A DNA stretch of 64,000 nucleotides from Phallusia mammillata (taxonomy: Eukaryota; Chordata; Ascidiacea; Phlebobranchia; Ascidiidae). The number at the start of each line of letters is the position of its first letter. The first letter of the stretch is position 1. The position numbers were made by a program, and so were the translations under genes. Location of the stretch: positions 108,989 to 172,988 of the forward strand of contig QLIY01000279.1 of assembly GCA_003260075.1 (NCBI GenBank), read 5' to 3'. Below, piece after piece: positions 34,109 to 47,600 of this stretch. The notes below the pieces were generated by a model. The model saw nothing but the letters and a program-made list of their open reading frames with translations, was not told the origin of the DNA and searched no databases.

Positions 34109-37100
34109 TGTTGTCAGCCTTTGGCAACGTAATAGCCTATATGTAAAATCAAATACATGACTACATTTTTACGAATACAATTCGAATTATGGGGGGGGGG
34201 TTTGTTGTCAGCCTTTGGCAACGTAAGATACGTAAAATCAAATACATGACTACATTTTTACGAATACAATTCGAATTATCGATTACCTCCAAACTATGAG
34301 CATTCGAGAATATTTTGCTACATATTTTTGCCAAATATATTCGAATACGATTCAAATTGGCGGTGAACGTGACCTGATTTGACAAGTTTTTGCAATGACA
34401 CATGGAAGTTTAATTGTGACGTTACATAAATGGAATTGTGTTACAAAGCTTGGGGGGGGGGGCTGAATGTGACCTGATTTGACAAGTTTTTGTTTATGTT
34501 GTTTAATTGTCACATGGAAGTTTAATTGTGACGTTACATAAATGGAATTGTGTTGCAAAGCTTGCAACATTGCGTTGTTCTCAGCACATGACAGGTATAG
34601 CGTGTTCATGAAGCAAACATCTCATGTTAATTTGGTGAAATTTATATAACGGAGACTTAAATCAGTCAAGCTAATATGACAAAAAAGCTTGTTGGTTTAC
34701 ATTTTTACAAACAAATTTGCAATTCAAAACCCATATTACTTTTTGATCGAATACCTTTCAAGTTTCGGGGCGCCTTTATTTCTTTTATTTTCCGCAACTA
34801 CAAATACCCGAATCGGTGCACTCGAATGCTATTCCAATTGTTTGCTTCTTACAACAACTGAACAATTCGTGAATACTTATAACTAGAACTATTAATTCGA
34901 ATACAATTCGAATTGCTACTTCTCAAAAAGTACAAAGTATTCATGAATACGAATACACGTTTGGGGTTTATTCGAATAGTATTCGAATTACACGTTGTTG
35001 TTTTTTGGTCAACTATTCATGAATACTAATACTTGACACGTTTTATTCGAATACAATTCGAATTGCTGCCACCTTAACATTACGAAACAATTCGTGAATA
35101 CCAATACTTGACTCGCATTATTCGAATACATCAATACAATTCGAATTGTCGAACTTTATAAAGTGCGTAGAATTCATGAATACGAATACATGCCTTGGTT
35201 TATTCGAACAGTAGGCTAGCCTATTCGAATTACTTGTCGTTGTAGTTTGGTCAACAATTCATGAATACAAATACTTGACTCGTTTTATTCGAATGCGATT
35301 CGAATTGCTGTTACTCAAAGATTACCAAAGTATTCATGAATTCGAATACAGTCATGTAGGTATTCGTGAAGTATTCGAATACAGGACGCGTGTATTCGAC
35401 CCCATGTCTGAATTAGCAGGGGTGTCCAAAGTGCGGACGCGGGCCAAACGCGGCCGTTAAAAAAAGTATACATGGTGCTGGCGCAACAAAATCCCAAGAT
35501 TTCCTTACAAACCGTATATTTTGTGTTATAATTGTCCGGTCGAAAACGTGGTCCGCGGCCGTCATCACCTGATAAAAATTGCCCCCCCCCCCTGATTAAA
35601 AAAGTTCTAACAATATAAATGAAAATAAATTGTAGTGTTGTTTCAATTAGAAACCCTCACCCCAACCCGTCAACTTTAACCGTCAACGCGTTCAAAAGTC
35701 CGCAAAAGGATAACTTTGGGATTAAGAACATCTATGTCCATTAAAACTGGTTACCATGTGGTATCATGTGGTCTACCGTTTGGTATCATGGGGCAACATG
35801 CGGTGTTAAGTACCATAGGTCTTCACATACCGACTATGGTATTACTTGTGTGCCATAATAACATTTTATGGGAGATTCGTAACGTATAACGATAGAATGG
35901 CGAACGGCTTCAGAAGCGTGGTCAAATATTTCTAAAAAACATCAAAAATAAATACATGCGGATGAGGAAAAGGCAAAAAACCATTCCGTCTTATTAGACG
36001 TTGATGAGTGCTTTCTTGGAACCCACAAATGTCACATTGAAGCTACTTGCATCAATACAAACGGAAGCTACACGTGCAAATGTAAAGACTGGTTTGCTGG
36101 AGATGGATTTACATGTAGAGGTATTAACTGCACACTACTGTTTTGTGTGCAAAGTATATACTACAACGATTCACTGATTTTGGATTTGTAGATGTTTCCC
36201 CTGCTACTATTAATTGTCTGCTAGGTGGCAATGTGTATTTAAATACATCGACGGTTGACGGTTGCAGCCAATAAAAGTGTTATTTTTTCAAGAAGGACAG
36301 GTTAAAAGAACGAACACTCGTCTCGGCATTTTGTAACGAACACGAATATTTTAAATTACTTGTAATGCTACCATTATATTTTGTTAAATTTTTAAATGTA
36401 TTCAACTTTTCAACAAGAGACAGCGTTTTAAAGATTGGGAGTGTCACAAATAGTTGTTGTTCTTGTTGCCCTTATGTAGAATAATAAACCCTGACATGTT
36501 GTGTTTTCATCCAGGATACTGCAACATAAACTGCTCTCAATCCTGTAACAACACATGCTCTGTTGGTGGTGAGTGTAGAGAAGGACCAAATGGGTACACT
36601 TGTTTCTGCTCCCGAGGATCCACCTGTGAATGTCTGTGTTGCAGATGCCATATGATACCTTGTTTGTGTAATGAAAGCATTTGTTTTGTAGCAAAGCCAA
36701 CTGTGCATATTATTCGAATAAGCAAGGTAGCACCAAGAAGTATTTTGGTTGTTTGGGAAGTGGGAAATGCATACGGTGCATATTCCTATACTGCTCCACA
36801 TACATCTGGAACATATTCTTACACGGCGGAATATTTTAGTAACTTGGTTTCTAACACCAATTACACAATTACAGTTTCAGCATATAATAATGTTGGAAAA
36901 ACTGATCAGTCAATTTTTTATTGGTTTTCAGGTAATATTTTTGTTTTTGTGATCTAGGTTTACCTCAGACTTGGCAATGCAAAAAAATAGCACGGCCCAA
37001 AAGTAGGTATTTTGGGGCTACACATGTATTAAGCAAAGCTTTTTCATATCCACACAGAATTGGGGGATTCAAACAACATTTCAATCCAAAATGAAATTAA

Positions 37101-40100
37101 TACTCCATTGATAGACTTACAATGCAACAACAAAACACACTGTTGTCCTGGTTTTATTATGAATGGAGCTAACTGTCAAGGTACAAAATTGCCAAAGCAT
37201 CATTTTAAATGAAAAAAAAATGTTTGTACATATTTTTTTAGATATAGATGAATGTTCTCTTGGAACCCATGACTGTCACATCGAAGCAACTTGTCACAAC
37301 ACTAATGGAAGTTTTACTTGCAAGTGTAGTAACTGGACAGCAGGAGATGGAAAACATTGCTTTTGTAAGACAATGTTTTTAATGCTTGTTTTTTTCACTG
37401 TTTTATTGTAATGTTAAATATATATACCTTCCAAAGAATACTTAAGATCATTAGCATATAATGAAAAATGTAGGAAAGTTACATTTCTAGTAATATACTG
37501 TTACATTTAACTATTGTGGGATAGGGGAGATGCGAGACCATTGGGCATGAAGGACCTTTGGGCCATCATGTGTTTCTCTCAAACTGGCCACTGTAGCGAG
37601 TTCTCAGTCATCTGTTAAAGTACTTGTGTTGCAATAGTTTTAAAGCTGTAAAAACAAGAAGGTCAGTCACTTACAGAAGAAACTGTGAGCAGAACTAAGT
37701 TTTCGCAGCTTGAAAGTAAATATTTTGCTCCTTTACATTTTTGTAATTTCTTCATAAGAGAAAGCTAGTTAAAACACGAAGTTTGCAGGATATTAGTTAG
37801 TTAATTGTAGCGTTAGGTGAGCATTAATATTTCTTAGGTTAATCTGTGTAATGTAGTTCAGTAAGATAAGTTCGTAATGGCGGCAATACAGGACCATTGA
37901 GCCAGTTGTTCACAGGACCATTGGGCATGGCCCTTTGACTTTACACCATTGGGCATGGCCCAAAGGTCCTTGGCCTATGAAGCTATTGATGCTGGTTGTA
38001 TTTATTTCTTTTGATTAATATTAGATTTCTTTTTCAATAAAATTGTTCTACTTTCAAACACAACACTTAATAAGCATCCTCATGCGTGGTTTAATGGTCC
38101 AGAATATCACATGAAAATACTGGCCCAAAGGTCCTTTATGCGAGGCTCAATGGTCCCCAAGGGTAAGGACCTTTGAGNGTTCAATTTTTAAATGTATTCA
38201 ACTTTTCAACAAGAGACAGCGTTTTAAAGATTGGGAGTGTCACAAATAGTTGTTGTTCTTGTTGCCCTTATGTAGAATAATAAACCCTGACATGTTGTGT
38301 TTTCATCCAGGATACTGCAACATAAACTGCTCTCAATCCTGTAACAACACATGCTCTGTTGGTGGTGAGTGTAGAGAAGGACCAAATGGGTACACTTGTT
38401 TCTGCTCCCGAGGATCCACCTGTGAATGTCTGTGTTGCAGATGCCATATGATACCTTGTTTGTGTAATGAAAGCATTTGTTTTGTAGCAAAGCCAACTGT
38501 GCGTATTATTCGAATAAGCAAGGTAGCACCAAGAAGTATTTTGGTTGTTTGGGAAGTGGGAAATGCATACGGTGCATATTCCTATACTGCTCCACATACA
38601 TCTGGAACATATTCTTACACGGCGGAATATTTTAGTAACTTGGTTTCTAACACCAATTACACAATTACAGTTTCAGCATATAATAATGTTGGAAAAACTG
38701 ATCAGTCAATTTTTTATTGGTTTTCAGGTAATATTTTTGTTTTTGTGATCTAGGTTTACCTCAGACTTGGCAATGCAAAAAAATAGCACGGCCCAAAAGT
38801 AGGTATTTTGGGGCTACACATGTATTAAGCAAAGCTTTTTCATATCCACACAGAATTGGGGGATTCAAACAACATTTCAATCCAAAATGAAATTAATACT
38901 CCATTGATAGACTTACAATGCAACAACAAAACACACTGTTGTCCTGGTTTTATTATGAATGGAGCTAACTGTCAAGGTACAAAATTGCCAAAGCATCATT
39001 TTAAATGAAAAAAAAATGTTTGTACATATTTTTTTAGATATAGATGAATGTTCTCTTGGAACCCATGACTGTCACATCGAAGCAACTTGTCACAACACTA
39101 ATGGAAGTTTTACTTGCAAGTGTAGTAACTGGACAGCAGGAGATGGAAAACATTGCTTTTGTAAGACAATGTTTTTAATGCTTGTTTTTTTCACTGTTTT
39201 ATTGTAATGTTAAATATATATACCTTCCAAAGAATACTTAAGATCATTAGCATATAATGAAAAATGTAGGAAAGTTACATTTCTAGTAATATACTGTTAC
39301 ATTTAACTATTGTGGGATAGGGAGATGCGAGACCATTGGGCATGAAGGACCTTTGGGCCATCATGTGTTTCTCTCAAACTGGCCACTGTAGCGAGTTCTC
39401 AGTCATACGTTAAAGTACTTGTGTTGCAATAGTTTTAAAGCTGTAACAACAAGAAGGTCAGTCACTTACAGAAGAAACTGTGAGCAGAACTAAGTTTTCG
39501 CAGCTTGAAAGTAAATATTTTGCTCCTTTACATTTTTGTAATTTCTTCATAAGAGAAAGCTAGTTAAAACACGAAGTTTGCAGGATATTAGTTAGTTAAT
39601 TGTAGCGTTAGGTGAGCATTAATATTTCTTAGGTTAATCTGTGTAATGTAGTTCAGTAAGATAAGTTCGTAATGGCGGCAATACAGGACCATTGAGCCAG
39701 TTGTTCACAGGACCATTGGGCATGGCCCTTTGACTTTACACCATTGGGCATGGCCCAAAGGTCCTTGGCCTATGAAGCTATTGATGCTGGTTGTATTTAT
39801 TTCTTTTGATTAATATTAGATTTATTTTTCAATAAAATTGTTCTACTTTCAAAACAACACTTTTAAGCTCCCTCGTGCGTGGTTTAATGGTCCAGAATAT
39901 CACATGAAAATACTGGCCCAAAGGTCCTTTATGCGAGTCCCCAAGGGTAAGGACCTTTGAGCCATATTTTTTGTAATTTTTAAAACAGAATATCTTGCCA
40001 ACTTATTTCCAAACAAGAAAGTTATGCCCTTGTGTAAGTGTGTTAAAACATGTAGTATTAGTACAGGTGTTAAATGGCAATTTTTCTTTCGAACTCAAAG

Positions 40101-43100
40101 AAATAGTCATGAAAAACTGAAATTTGGCCCAATGGTCCCGCATCTCCCCTACCTACTATGCTAAAGTTATGATTTGTGCAGTTACTAGGGATTTTCAAAG
40201 TAGAATAACTGAGTATTCTAGAATAATTGTTTAGAATCCAGAATATCAAATCCAATTCTTGTAATAATTTGGTTAAGTAAGAAAACAAATTTAATACATT
40301 ATAAAACATTATTTTTCATTTAAAATGCCATAAAAGAAAAAAAAACAAAGAAAATCCACTGCTGAAAAGCTTGCGAACCTGCATAAAAACAAAATGTACA
40401 AAGACAAAGAAACTAGCACAATCACAAAAAGATATCTGTAAAAGTTCACATATTTATTTAAAGGTTTGTATTGCTACTGCATGAGTAATGTGGACATCCT
40501 GAGGTAATTTGGTTTGCTAAGAAAAGACTGACATAGACTATCCAAAGTACAGTTTATTTGACTTGACACAAATGCCTCATGACATGCAGCCTGTAAACAA
40601 AATTGGGACATTGGCATAATTTTTAAATTATTATCATTAAACTGCTTGGACTTCTGTGGCACACAAGTTTAATTTTGCAATGTTTACTCACTTTTTTTAT
40701 GTTTGTCTGTTTTAAGAAAGTCCAAGATGTGCACTGGGTATTACTGCATTTTGTTGAGGATATTTATAGACAATCAAAAGCTTGGAGAAGCTTTTCTTTG
40801 CTGCCTAATGCAAAACCGTTCACTGTATTATTTTGATGTTGTTAAAATTGTAACAACTAAATGATGGTACAACATTGCAAACTGCATCGCATCAACTGAT
40901 GCGTAACAAACAAGTGTCACATACTAACTATTAAGCATGCCTTCCATGCACACCGTGATTATGACTTTGTTATAGCGCCAGCTGATGTGACTCATACAAG
41001 CCTTTAGCCATATTTTGCGACAGGTAAAATGACCGGGAGCCAACACAAATAAGGTACACATGGTTTACATTTTTAGGAATCGTCAGAGCACAAATTTATT
41101 TTAGTTCCAAATTACCCGATATTAACGGCGAAATTGGATTTGAATCCACCCAATTCGATATTCTACTTTGAACATCCCTAGCAGTTACTTTTCTTTTCCA
41201 GATTATTGTCGACCATCATGTAGCTATTGCGGCAACTATGCTCTAAGAACTTGTGAAACAGTTTATGGAGGTAAGAAACATCAAATATTTTTTTGCTTTT
41301 TACTCATAAAAACATCCACACTAATATATGTATTTTGCTGTTGTCTTGAATAGATCCTAAAATTCGCCACTTGAGAGTGGCATGGAAGAATGACACAGCT
41401 GCTGCTCTTTTATGGGATCAAGGAGCTTCTTTTCACAATTCCATAACAATCAGTAACAACAGTTGGAGTGAAACTTACAACAATCATTTTCAACAAATCT
41501 CATTCACAAACCTTCCATCAAATACATCATACACAGTTGTAGTACAAGCTGAGTTAGGGGCCAAAACGACACAGAAAACTGTGAATTTTACATTGGGTAA
41601 GCATCACAGTTTTTCAATAAATGTTTTGATTATTATAAATACAAAAAAACAGCAACTTAATTAAAGTTAGTTTAAAAATCAACTGGAAACAAAGTTTACA
41701 CATAAGGTGTGTTTTAAAGCACTTATTTTGGTTGCATTTTACGAAAGATTTACCACATTATTGTTTGAAAACATTAATTCATCCATGTTCTAAATCTACA
41801 AACAAAAATGCATCAACATTTAAAAAATAATAAGCCCAGAAAACCAATAGTACCCTCATTATTGTCGCGCTTTTTAACGTCTGAACGTTGCGCAGCTATT
41901 TCCAGCTTGGTAAATATTTTAGCGCAGTTGTGTTGCTACAATTTTGTCATGCGAAATAAACTCAACTCAACTCATATACTAAGTTGCCTGGATGTTTTCA
42001 GATTTAGAAACAACACCCAATGTAAGTGTATCAACAATATCGACAATACAATTTGACGGATGCGTTAATGGATATAAATTAAAAAATGGAACATGCCAAG
42101 GTTTGTGTTTCTATTTGGTATTTACATGCTACCTTCCATGCTACCTACCCTTTATTATGGGTCCCCTTCCCTGAAGGGGACACATATTGATTTTACTCAA
42201 AATGTTTGGCCCCTTCCCTGAAGGGGACACATATTGATTTTACTCAAATTGTTTGTTGATGAGTCTTTTATGCAAGCCTGATATAGAAAAGATTGGATTA
42301 TTATGGATCCCTCCTGAAGGGGACACATATTGATTTTACTCAAATTGTTTGTTTTTTTCTTCTTTCTTTTTTCTTCTCCCCAAAGTTTCTCCGACTCGTA
42401 TTTCCATCAAATCCTTGATTTGAACACAGCCCGAAGTTTGTCTGACTCGTTTTGCCATCAAATGCTTGATGGATGTGGCTAAAACTTATACAGATGGTAG
42501 ATATAGTTATAATATGTGCATCCCACTTTGTTTTTGTTGATAACCCCATTATTTACCCCGCTAGCTCCCTAAATGTGCATCTATGAAATTTAGACAGATG
42601 GTAGATGTAGTTATGTAGATGTGCATCCCACTTTGGTTTTTTGTTGATAACCCCAGTATTTACCCCGCTATCCCCACTTTGTTTTTGTTGATAACCCCAG
42701 TATTTACCCCGCTAGCCTCCAAAAATGTTTTTTCCCCAAGTTTGTCTGACTCGTTTTGCCATCAAATGCTTAATGGATGTGGCTGAAACTTATGTATGGT
42801 AGATGTAGTTATGTAGATGTGCATTCCACTTTGTTTTTGTTGATAAACCCAGTATTTACGAGATATAGTTATGTAGATGTGCATCCCACTTTGTTTTTGT
42901 TGATAACTGCAGTATTTACTCCGCTAGCCCCCTAAAATGGGTTATTTTCTTCCCAAAGTTTGTCCAACCCGTTTTTTCCATCAAATGATGTGGCTGAAAC
43001 TTACACAGATGGTAGATAAACTTTGTTTGTCCGGATAACCCCAGTATTTACCCCGCTAGCCCCCTAAAAGGGGTGAGTTTGTAAACAATGTCAGAATTGG

Positions 43101-44580
43101 CTAAAATTTGGATAGCTTGTAAAGTATGCCAATTATCGTTATTGCGCCATTGCAGTTCGGGGGTTGTTAACAGCCCTTTGACGTCAGAAACATTAACGGT
43201 TGTTGCTCAAAACACCTCTAGTGGTTGAAATTTTAAACGTTGGCAGATTGGACTGAAATTTTGCAGTACTATTGATTGAGTCATTGTGGTTTCCTACTTT
43301 TAAGTTTGTGTGTGTTGAACCTCAATTAGTTATCCTACTAGCCCCCTAAAATGAGTTTTTTAATTTAAATAGTTTTTACTCCATATAGCATATTTAAATA
43401 TGCACAGTACCAATCACTGTGTTTGTCTTCACAATACCAAACTTAATAATTATGGGTCCCCTTCCCTGAAGGGGACACATATTGTTTTTGTCTATATTTT
43501 TTTTTCTTTTTTTTTCTTTCTTTTTTTTTCTCCCCAAAGTTTGTCCGACTCGTTTTTCCATCAAATGTTTGATGGATTTGGCTGAAATTTACACAGATGG
43601 TAGATGTAGTTATGTAGATGTGCATCCCACTTTGTTTTTGTTGATAACCCCAGTATTTACCCCGCTAGCCCCCTAAAATGGGTTTTTTTTCCCCAAAGTT
43701 TGTCCGACTCGTTTTTCCATCAAATGTTTGATGGATTTGGCTGAAATTTACACAGATGGTAGATGTAGTTATGTAGATGTGCATCCCACTTTGTTTTTGT
43801 TGATAACCCCAGTATTTACCCCGCTCGCCCCCTAAAATGGGTGTTTCTACCCAAAGTTTGTCCGACTCGTTTTTCCATCAAATGTTTGATGGATTTGGCT
43901 GAAATTTACACAGATGGTAGATGTAGTTATGTAGATGTGCATCCCACTTTGTTTTTGTTGATAACCCCAGTATTTACCCCGCTAGCCCCCTAAAAGGGGT
44001 GAGTTTGTAAACAATGTCAGAATTGGCTAAAATTTGGATAGCTTGTAAAGTATGCCATTTATAGGTGTCGATTGTTCTGTTCAACCCTGTAGCCCTAACA
44101 TTTACCCCACAAGCCCCCAAAGTGTAAAACGTATGTGTGTGTTACTCGGCAACACAAACAAAAGATTTCTGTGACACAATAGTCTTACAAGCAACCAGTT
44201 GTATGTTACTCGTTTGCGACTTTGTGGGTTGCTTGGTGGACGTTATTGCGCCATTGCAGTTCGGGAGTTGTTAACAGCCCTTTGACATCAGAAACATTAA
44301 TGGTTGTTGCTCAAAACACCAATATGTGCTAAGCCACCCTTCTAGTTTAAATTAACTTTTTTATTCTTGCAAAAATCTACTGCACTCTTAACTAATTCTT
44401 AGATATGGATGAATGTTCACTTGACACACATGACTGTCATATTGAAGCTACCTGTCACAATACAGATGGAAGTTATACTTGCAAATGTAAGGACTGGTTT
44501 ATTGGAGATGGTAAAATTTGTGTTGGTGAGTACATGAACTACTTTTTGAAAAAATAAATGCATGTGAAGGGGGTTATAGG

Positions 44581-44646
<66 letters not shown>

Positions 44647-47600
44647 ACAGGTCATGTCAATTCTCAACGAGAAGCACAGTTGCTATGAAAAGCCAAACAA
44701 CACTGTGGCACAGTGGGCGTTAAGTATGTCAAATGATTGCACTTGGTAGATATCATCTACTGTTTTGTAGCTTAAGCTAGTGTTGAATAAAATATGATTT
44801 GAACAAATTAGTTGTTTTGTAAGAAGTGGGACATAGAGCACAGTAGTGCTCTATGGTGGTACGCGTGACAGTGCAGAGCGTCCAAGCGGTACAGGGTCGT
44901 AAAAAGGTTGGGAACCCCTGGTTTAGATAAAATAGAATTGTTGCCGAGTATATTTAACCTCAACTCTTTACTAGCCATTACTCTTTGCCTTTTTTTCAAT
45001 ATAGACAACTCCTCTATGTTACTTATGATTTCTCTTAATGTAACATGTGTCAAAAATAGAAGTTATCAATTATTGCCCTTGACACATTTTAGGTGAGTTC
45101 TTAGGAAGATGAAAAATAGCAAAAGTTTGTTTTTTACATTAAGCAGAAAAAGTTCAAATGATTGTTGATATAGTGCAATTAGTCCCATGTTATTTAAGTA
45201 AGATTGGGAGCACATAGACATTCATTGACAGGATACACATGCTCACAAACATTTGTTATGCTGTGTGATGTAAAAGTAGTATATCTCCTTGTATGTTACT
45301 TTTTCAGTAAATTAAATGTTTATTGTTTATTTATTATCTTTGCCATGTATCATGTTGTATACAAATAATAAAACTCAAAAACAATTGTGCTTGTTAAAAA
45401 AATGCTCCTACTTTTAACTTCATGTGTAAAAAGGTTTTGTAAAATTAATTGTATTTATTTATATAAGCACGGTTGTTGTTTTTTCAGGATATTGCAGTAG
45501 TCTTTGCAGATATTGTAGCCATGGTGCAAGTGGGTACACATGTATTTGCACAGAAAATTGTACAGGTAATATTTGTTATTTAGTTTCCACATACTCATAC
45601 AATTAATACAAAACCGAATATATTAATAACAATTACAAGCAGAAACTCCAATTTTATTGGACCTGAAACTTGTATGGAAAACTTCCACAACTCTTGGGTT
45701 TACATGGAGAACTGGAAATGCTATTCAAAACATAGTAAAATTAACTGGCCCTGGTGTTGAACAATGGGAACACAGTTTTAATTCAGCTGTTTTTCTTGAC
45801 CTAAAACCTGGAACAAAATACAACTTAACTATCACAGCAATTAACAATGCTGGAATAAGTATCATCAGTAAATATTTCACCACTGGTAATAAACACAACA
45901 CATATTAAGGGTATGTGACAATCAATTTATTTTGTTTTCTGTTGTTTGAAAAGAGAATAATTCTTCAAAAGTTGTTGGTGTAATATCTAAACCCATTTTA
46001 AACTGTGACAACAACTCATCTATGTGCTGTCAAGGATATACACTAAAAAATGGAATTTGTGCAGGTATGTGTGTGGATAAACAAATATAAGGAGTAACAC
46101 TGTAGTTTCCCTTTTCTTACATGGGTTTGTTTTCACCTTTTTTTGGTCTAATTATGGGTCCCCTTCCCTGAAGGGGACACATATTGATTTTACTCAAATT
46201 TATTTTGTTTTTTCTTCCTAAAGTTTGTTTTACTTCGATTAGTTTTACTATCAAATGTTTAATTGATTTGGATGAAACTTGAACAGAGGGTAGATATAGC
46301 TATGTAGATGTCCATCCCACTTTGTTTGTCTTAATAACCCCATTTTTTATCTGCTAACCCCTTAAAATGGATGAGTTTTTAAACAGTGTCGGAATTGGCT
46401 TAAATTTGGACAGTTTGTAGAAAGCTTACTTCCTTTGTCTCGAGTAACCCCGCTAGCCCCCTAGCCCCCTAAAATGGATGAATTTTTAAACAGTGTCGGG
46501 GTTGGCTGACATTTGGTTAGCTTGTAGAGTATGTCATTTATAGTTGTCGATTGTTATGTTCAACCCTGTAGCCAGTGGTGTGATTCAGCCGGTTCGCACC
46601 GGTTCTATAGAACCGTCTCAAGAAACTTTATGAGATCAGCGACCAGTTGTCATTACTGGTTGCTGTCAATGGACTTTTTGTAACAGAACTGGTTGAAAAA
46701 TATGACTTTTATGATAGAACCTGGTGACAAAAAATTGAATCTCACCACTGCCTGTAGCCCCAACATTTACCCTACTAGCCCCCACAGTGTAAAACGTATT
46801 TGTATGTTACTGGGCACCACAAACAAAAGATTTCTGTGGTGCAATATTGTTACAAGGGCAACCAGACATATGTTACTTAAGTTAGTTGGTTGCTTGGTGG
46901 ATGTTTTAGTGTCATGGCAGTTAGGGGATGTAAACAGCCCAACGGCGTCAGGGGCATTAACGGTTTTTGCTCAAAACACCTCTAGTGGTCAATATAATAA
47001 ACATTGGTTGAATCCGATTTGTATAGTTTGTACTCTACATAGTACTATTTTTTAAGCCCAGTGCCGATCACTGTGTTTCACCTTACCACACCAAACTTCC
47101 TCATGGTTATCTCTTGAAATGCTTTATTTTTAACTTTGCATGTGTGGGGACCCATGAGTTTCTGCCTGCAGAAACAATTATAGTTATAAAAGGCGGTGGC
47201 TAATATGGGACCCAATGTAAAATAAGCATAGGAAATATATTACCGTTTAAATAGGTTATAGTGTATGTGCAAAGCAAAAATGTGCTAAGCCACCATTGTA
47301 TTTAAATGTGGACAACTATTTTTAACCGAAAACTGTCATTTATTACCCTATTACAATTGTGATGCCGTCACTGTTAAAAGTTTATTTTTACTCAAATAAG
47401 TTTGCATGTATTTACAGATATTGATGAATGTGCCAATGGAACCCACAATTGCCACCAGGAAGGAACTTGTTTTAACACTGAAGGGAGTTTTTATTGTCAA
47501 TGCAATTCAGGGTTTGCTGGTGATGGAATCACTTGTGTTGGTATGGACATGAATACAGTCGAATTCTAGTTCATCTCGCAACCAATTTACCAACCTTGTA

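Larger units (their letters stand above)
36391..39972. repeat. Near-identical 1.8-kb duplication joined at an N
   Basis: 36391-38177 and 38187-39972 are direct copies with an offset of 1796 bp and only a few substitutions and small indels. The left copy ends exactly at the N (38178) and the right copy begins just after it. This is the pattern expected for unmerged overlapping contig ends. It contains exons 3-6 and part of the ACCATTGGGC element. Confidence 0.9.

Noticed and set aside
146..34462. G runs as functional G-quadruplex regulators
   Set aside because: Fixed length of 10-11, placement at duplication joints and strand polarity by region fit an assembly origin better.
36428..36801. Minus-strand frames opposite the Cys-box and FN3 exons (repeated near 38.2-38.6 kb)
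   Set aside because: They are antisense shadows of well-supported plus-strand exons.
42150..44340. CRISPR-like regular repeats
   Set aside because: The unit is about 160 bp with no short repeat/unique spacer pattern, and the genome is eukaryotic.
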